Shown one piece after another: positions 35,659 to 39,471 of a stretch of 39,471 bases of DNA. The stretch lies in NCBI GenBank assembly GCA_016937215.1, contig JAFGWI010000097.1:1-39471 (forward strand), given 5' to 3'. A program made the translations under genes and the position numbers. The notes under the pieces are model-generated. The model saw only the letters and a program-made list of their open reading frames with translations, did not search any database and had not been told where the DNA came from. How positions within the stretch are numbered: position 1 is the stretch's first letter; every line of letters begins with the position of its first letter. Origin of the DNA: Spirochaetales bacterium. GTDB taxonomy: Bacteria > Spirochaetota > Spirochaetia > SZUA-6 > JAFGRV01.

Positions 35659-37092
35659 TCAGCCTTTTATATAATGGAGTTTCATTATATTCGTGCCGCC
35701 GGAAGTGCCTTGCGGAACCCCTGCGGAAACCACAATGAGATCGCCCTTTTCAACCAGACCCTTCTCAAGAAGAATGCGTTCATCGGTATTCAGCATCTCC
35801 ATAAAATCATTATCAAGCCCCTGATGATAAATCGCGTCGATTCCCCAAACCAGAGAAAGTTGGTAAAAGGTTTTTAAGGAAGGTGTCATTCCCGCGACCC
35901 TTATTTTTGGCCGAAACAGACTGATTAGTCGGGCGGTTTGCCCTGAAATGGTATTGGCAACAATTATTTTTGCTTTTAATTCTTCTGAAGACTTGCAAAT
36001 AGACTGAGCTATAGCCAGTTGGGGATAAAAGCTCACATTGCTTTCAGTATTGATTCCCCAGCCCCTGTCCACACCGAGGTTGGATTCCACATTGTTGGCT
36101 ATGGTACGCATCATGGCGATGGATTCAGCTGGATATTTGCCAACTGCTGTTTCCGCTGATAACATTATGGCATCGGTTCCGTCGTAAATGGCATTGGCCA
36201 CATCGGTGACTTCCGCACGGGTGGGTAGCGGGTTGTGAATCATGCTTTCCAGCATTTGAGTTGCGGTGATGACTGGTTTGCCCTTCAGGTTGGCTCTGCG
36301 AACAATAATTTTCTGGTAAACCGGAACCATGGCCAGGTCGCATTCGATTCCCAAATCGCCTCTGGCTACCATTACTCCGTCTGCTTCATCGAGTATTTCG
36401 TCAAGATTGTTCAGGGCAGTGTCACGCTCTAATTTGGCAATTACTTGGGCATTTCCGCCAAGGCGTTCGATTTCACGCTTTAGAACAATAATATCCTCCC
36501 GTTCCTGAACAAAGGAAAGAGCCACAAAATCCACCTCATTTTTCAGGCCAAATGCCAGAGCCTTGAGGTCCTTGTCTGTGGGCGCGCTCACCGAGAGCTT
36601 TTGCCCGGGAAAATTTACTCCCTTGTGGCTTTTTAGTTTGCCCCCATTAATGACCCGGCATTCAATAGCATTTTCTGTTTTTTTTTCAGCTTTAAGGCTG
36701 ATATAGCCATCATCAAGAAGGATTTTGCCGCCAATTTGAATATCTTCCAGTAGTTTGGCGTAGCTAATGGGTAATATGTGAATTCCTTTGTCAGTGCTGT
36801 AGGAATCTCCAGGTTTCAGAAAAACCTGTTGATTATTTTGAAGGTCAACCGAGCCCTTGGGTAAGTGGCCCACACGGATCTTTGGACCACTCAAATCCTG
36901 TAAAATCCCGATGTTTTTGCCTGTTTCTTCGCGAATTTCCTTGACCAGATTGATGACTTTTCTGTGTTCTTCGTATTCTCCATGAGAGAAATTCAAACGG
37001 ATTACATTAAGACCAGCATTAATCATCTCCATTAAAATTGATTTGCTGCTAGACCCGGGGCCGATGGTGGCTATGATTTTTACTTTATCCAT
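35659..37092 (-). CDS. pyk: Pyruvate kinase
   Basis: Pyruvate kinase makes pyruvate and ATP from phosphoenolpyruvate and ADP in the last step of glycolysis. The 477-aa protein has K-I-I-A-T-I-G-P-G at the start, R-L-N-F-S-H-G, Q-D-L-S-G-P-K-I-R-V (substrate site), and the M-V-A-R-G-D-L-G-I-E metal/PEP loop. It also has T-Q-M-L-E-S-M-I-H-N-P-L-P-T-R-A-E and D-G-T-D-A-I-M-L-S-A-E-T. A C-terminal domain with I-V-A-N-T-I-S-G-Q-T-A follows. The length is typical. The ATG is followed at once by M-D-K-V-K, a normal start. It is divergent from the small membrane protein gene. Confidence 0.97.
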   Translation of the reverse strand: MDKVKIIATIGPGSSSKSILMEMINAGLNVIRLNFSHGEYEEHRKVINLVKEIREETGKNIGILQDLSGPKIRVGHLPKGSVDLQNNQQVFLKPGDSYSTDKGIHILPISYAKLLEDIQIGGKILLDDGYISLKAEKKTENAIECRVINGGKLKSHKGVNFPGQKLSVSAPTDKDLKALAFGLKNEVDFVALSFVQEREDIIVLKREIERLGGNAQVIAKLERDTALNNLDEILDEADGVMVARGDLGIECDLAMVPVYQKIIVRRANLKGKPVITATQMLESMIHNPLPTRAEVTDVANAIYDGTDAIMLSAETAVGKYPAESIAMMRTIANNVESNLGVDRGWGINTESNVSFYPQLAIAQSICKSSEELKAKIIVANTISGQTARLISLFRPKIRVAGMTPSLKTFYQLSLVWGIDAIYHQGLDNDFMEMLNTDERILLEKGLVEKGDLIVVSAGVPQGTSGGTNIMKLHYIKG

Positions 37093-37208
37093 AACTCTTT
37101 ATTCCTTATTCCAGGGAATTTTTCAAGTTCTTTTGCAAATAGATTTCATTTTGTTGATAATGACGGGGCTGGGATGTTGTGGAAGAGTTATAATTTTATG
37201 ATCTGGAC

Positions 37209-37236
37209 TTGACATAACAGTAAAAATAATTATCCT
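37209..37236 (+). promoter_or_regulatory. Possible promoter of the small membrane protein gene
   Basis: TTGACA (37209-37214) and TATCCT (37231-37236) have a 16-nt spacer, about 35 nt upstream of the ATG at 37271. Confidence 0.5.
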
Positions 37237-37270
37237 TAGCACATAAAGTTTTTTTCTTGGAGGATAAAAA

Positions 37271-37510
37271 ATGGTTGCTATTATAATCGCTATTTTGTGT
37301 ATTGCTTTTTTTGTATGGTCGATTCTTCCTTTTGAATTTCCGATGAGCCTTCAGTGGGGTGAATATATACTCAGTTTCCTGAAAGGCGGAGGACCGATTT
37401 TGGCCGCGTTAATTGGTTTGGTTTCCTTTTTCATTGGTGTTGCTGATATTAAGGACAAAATAGAAGAAAAGAAAGAAGAACAAGAAGCTCAAACCGAAGA
37501 ATCTAAATAA
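37271..37510 (+). CDS. Small two-helix membrane protein, unknown function
   Basis: This 79-aa protein has an N-terminal membrane helix (about residues 2-20) and a second one (about 42-60) with a G-G-G-P turn. It ends in a charged tail of K/E/Q residues. GGAG lies 8-9 nt before the ATG and a terminator follows, so it forms its own transcription unit. I do not recognise the family. The small size, strong ribosome site and flanking signals support a real gene. No catalytic motif is visible. Confidence 0.7.
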   Translation: MVAIIIAILCIAFFVWSILPFEFPMSLQWGEYILSFLKGGGPILAALIGLVSFFIGVADIKDKIEEKKEEQEAQTEESK

Positions 37511-37521
37511 TGGATGTCCTA

Positions 37522-37555
37522 CCAAGCCCTATTTGGGCTTGGATTTTATTGTTTA
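37522..37555 (+). terminator. Hairpin terminator of the small membrane protein gene
   Basis: An 8-bp stem (CCAAGCCC / GGGCTTGG, 5-nt loop) is followed by ATTTTATTGTTTAT, about 12 nt after the stop codon. Confidence 0.75.
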
Positions 37556-37718
37556 TATGGTTTTTCTTAGCTTCAATAATTTGTAATTTCAAATCTTTTT
37601 AGTGTTAAATCATAAAAAAGGATGTGAAAAATATCTTCTTGGAATACAAAAATTGCCGATTATTCAACAGGCAATAATAAACTTGTCATCCTTTATAAAG
37701 ATTCCTTTATTGAAGGGG

Positions 37719-37747
37719 TTGACACTTTTATTATTAAATTTTAAGAT
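37719..37747 (+). promoter_or_regulatory. Sigma-70-type promoter of rplM-rpsI
   Basis: TTGACA (37719-37724) and TAAGAT (37742-37747) have the ideal 17-nt spacer, 90 nt before the rplM start. The leader is too short and plain to call a known ribosomal-protein leader structure. Confidence 0.75.
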
Positions 37748-37836
37748 AGCGGCACTCTTGGAAAAATGAATAGTATAAAAAATAGAAAAATAGTATTTCT
37801 TTTACTATACATGAATTAGAATAGGATGAGATTAAG

Positions 37837-38280
37837 ATGAAAACGATTTATGTAAAACCTAGCGAACTGGAACGGAAGTGGTATCTTGTAGACGCAGCCG
37901 GGCAGCGAATGGGCCGTATAGCTTCTCAGGTAGCTTCAATACTTCGAGGTAAGAATAAGCCCTATTATTCACCCCATCTTGAATGCGGTGATTATGTGAT
38001 TATTATTAATGCCGAAAAAGCGGTTATGACAGGCCGAAAAGGCGAAGATAAGATTTATTATCGCCACACAGGATACCCGGGTGGTATTCGCCAGATGACT
38101 TACAACAAGGCATTAAAAAGAAAGCCGACTTTTCCCATGGAAAAGGCAATTAAGGGTATGCTTCCCAAAAACCGTCTTGGCAGAAAACTTTTTACCAATG
38201 TAAAAATTTATGCCGATGATAAGCATTCCCATCAGTCTCAGAAACCTGAGGTCATTGAAATATTGAAGACGAGGAGTTAG
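37837..38280 (+). CDS. rplM: 50S ribosomal protein L13
   Basis: L13 is an early-assembling protein of the large ribosomal subunit. The 147-aa length is typical. Family marks are the [16 protein letters not shown] start, [19 protein letters not shown] and [19 protein letters not shown] is found upstream of the ATG. rpsI follows by 2 nt, the usual pairing of these genes. Confidence 0.98.
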   Translation: MKTIYVKPSELERKWYLVDAAGQRMGRIASQVASILRGKNKPYYSPHLECGDYVIIINAEKAVMTGRKGEDKIYYRHTGYPGGIRQMTYNKALKRKPTFPMEKAIKGMLPKNRLGRKLFTNVKIYADDKHSHQSQKPEVIEILKTRS

Positions 38281-38282
38281 TC

Positions 38283-38675
38283 GTGGCAGATAATTTAGCA
38301 ATCGGAAAAGGTAATAGAAAAACCTCAAATGCCCGTGTTTTTTTGAGAAACGGTGCTGGTATTATTACTGTAAATGGAAAAAAACTGGAAGAATATTTTT
38401 CAATTGAAGTTGTCCAGAATCTGGTAAAAAAACCTTTGGAAATAACTGAAAATTTGGGAAAATTCGATTTACTTATTAATGTAAATGGCGGCGGCTATGC
38501 CGGACAAGCAGGCGCTTGTGTTCATGGTATTGCCCGTGCCTTAGTGGCTTATGATGAATCAAACCGCTCTACATTAAAAGCAAATGGTATGTTAACGAGA
38601 GACTCGCGAATGGTTGAGCGAAAGAAATACGGTCAACGAGGCGCTCGCAGAAAATTCCAGTTCTCAAAACGATAA
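38283..38675 (+). CDS. rpsI: 30S ribosomal protein S9
   Basis: S9 is a small-subunit protein whose C-terminal tail reaches the P-site tRNA. The 130-aa length is typical. It has G-K-G-N-R-K-T-S-N-A-R-V, G-G-G-Y-A-G-Q-A-G-A and L-T-R-D-S-R-M-V-E-R-K-K-Y-G, and ends in the hallmark F-Q-F-S-K-R. The start is GTG, with GAGGAG overlapping the end of rplM, so translation is coupled. Confidence 0.98.
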   Translation: MADNLAIGKGNRKTSNARVFLRNGAGIITVNGKKLEEYFSIEVVQNLVKKPLEITENLGKFDLLINVNGGGYAGQAGACVHGIARALVAYDESNRSTLKANGMLTRDSRMVERKKYGQRGARRKFQFSKR

Positions 38676-38701
38676 TTTCATCATTTCTCTTTTATATTTA
38701 A

Positions 38702-39346
38702 ATGGCAGACACCAGCGGCTTTATTTTGGTTGAGAAAATCGAACGAAAGCCTAAGGGGTTTGCCATTTGTTTTTGCTCCAATCATGAAAAATTAATCTTC
38801 TCTGAGGAAAAACTTCTTGAGTTCGCGCTTTATGAAGGACGCGAAATTGATGATTCCCAGTGGAATATTCTGTATAAAGCCTCTCAGTTTGAATTGGTTT
38901 ATCAAAAAGCTGTTTCCCTCCTTTCCTTATCTGCTCAAAGTGTTCACATGCTTAAGCAGAAGCTCCTGAAAAAGGGTTTTTTGCCATCAGTTATTGATGA
39001 AGTGTGTCAAAAATGCAGTGAATTGGGTTACCTTGATGATGAAAATTTTGCCCGGCTCTGGGTGGCTGATCGGATTCAATTTAAACAGGAGGGGAGAAGC
39101 CCTATGGTTTCAGCCCTGATTCAGAAAGGTATTAATCCTGGTTTGGCAAAAATGGTGGTTGATGAAGAATTCTCCTTGGAAAAGGAAGAGCAAGCTGCCG
39201 CTATTTTATTTGAAAGGCTTTTGGGTCATTATAATGACCCTGCTGTGCTCCTTAAGAAGATGGTGAACCGTGGTTTTTCCTATTATCTGGCTAAAAAACG
39301 TGTTGACTCGTATTTCAGGGACAGGGAATTCTTTCCGGAGGATTGA
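38702..39346 (+). CDS. recX: Regulatory protein RecX
   Basis: RecX inhibits RecA filament growth. The 214-aa, helix-rich protein has the RecX three-helix repeats: 'S-V-H-M-L-K-Q-K-L-L-K-K-G', then 'L-G-Y-L-D-D-E-N-F-A-R-L-W' as the signature, and 'K-M-V-N-R-G-F-S' in the last repeat. It lies 26 nt after rpsI and is probably co-transcribed with the ribosomal genes, as I recall for Treponema. No recA is in the window. No clear ribosome site precedes the ATG, so read-through coupling is possible. Confidence 0.9.
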   Translation: MADTSGFILVEKIERKPKGFAICFCSNHEKLIFSEEKLLEFALYEGREIDDSQWNILYKASQFELVYQKAVSLLSLSAQSVHMLKQKLLKKGFLPSVIDEVCQKCSELGYLDDENFARLWVADRIQFKQEGRSPMVSALIQKGINPGLAKMVVDEEFSLEKEEQAAAILFERLLGHYNDPAVLLKKMVNRGFSYYLAKKRVDSYFRDREFFPED

Positions 39347-39387
39347 TTTTCCCGGCACGATTCATTGAAATACCTCGGGTTACTAAG

Positions 39388-39471
39388 GCGTTAGGGAATA
39401 GTATGATAAAGCTGTAAAGTATTTACGGTAGATGGTATAACGTTCTTTGCTTGGAGTTATCGAAAGTAAAG
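39388..39471 (-). repeat. Possible fragment of the structured repeat, copy E9
   Basis: Read on the minus strand, the end TCCCTAACGC matches the 3' end of the family. The sequence inward does not show the expected arm 3, so this could be a decayed copy or a chance match. The window ends before the rest could be judged. Confidence 0.35.

Overview
The window looks like chromosome of a moderately AT-rich, Gram-negative-type bacterium, most likely a spirochaete (about 0.6 sure). The gene order rplM-rpsI-recX at the right end matches the order I remember from Treponema. The window also carries at least five predicted lipoproteins, a class II (B12-dependent) ribonucleotide reductase, a NeuB-type sialic-acid synthase, a FapA/DUF342 protein, a PilZ-like protein and a 258-aa protein resembling a family I associate with spirochaetes. 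No rRNA, tRNA, transposase, integrase, CRISPR array or phage gene was seen.

Layout. 1-2743: PilZ-like, Nudix and neuB genes, all on the minus strand. 2744-3595: a gene-free stretch with two facing copies of a structured repeat. 3596-9065: a tightly packed minus-strand operon encoding a sigma-like protein, a single-pass membrane protein, a secreted caspase-fold protein with a predicted outer-membrane barrel, and a lipoprotein; a DNRLRE lipoprotein is divergent. 10375-16699: RecQ, a 975-aa FapA protein with a triplicated module, and an unknown helical protein. 17294-22514: two tandem cohesin-like lipoproteins, then a heterodimeric ABC exporter. 22786-27871: a SprA-related putative metalloprotease, a HAD phosphatase and nrdJ. 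28405-29811: two unknown genes bracketed by inverted repeat copies. 30409-33434: clpB and a rhodanese lipoprotein. 33747-35658: a secreted trypsin-like lipoprotein behind a textbook sigma-54 promoter with a paired upstream dyad. 35659-39346: pyk, a small membrane protein, rplM, rpsI and recX.

The most unusual signal is a dispersed family of intergenic elements (about nine copies, one or so per 4 kb, both orientations). Each has a closing stem plus three hairpin arms. The junction strands are conserved (GGGCGTTGCC at one end, CAATCCCTAACGC at the other). The arm stems are almost unrelated between copies yet stay self-complementary, and the apical loops are conserved (AAATTAT-like in arm 2, TTTTGAAAA-like in arm 3). 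In one copy even the closing stem has changed on both sides together. This points to selection, or a copying mechanism, acting on the folded form. Three copies carry a further nested palindromic insert in arm 1. The sigma-like/membrane/caspase/lipoprotein operon and the sigma-54 protease locus are the other two candidates for undescribed biology.
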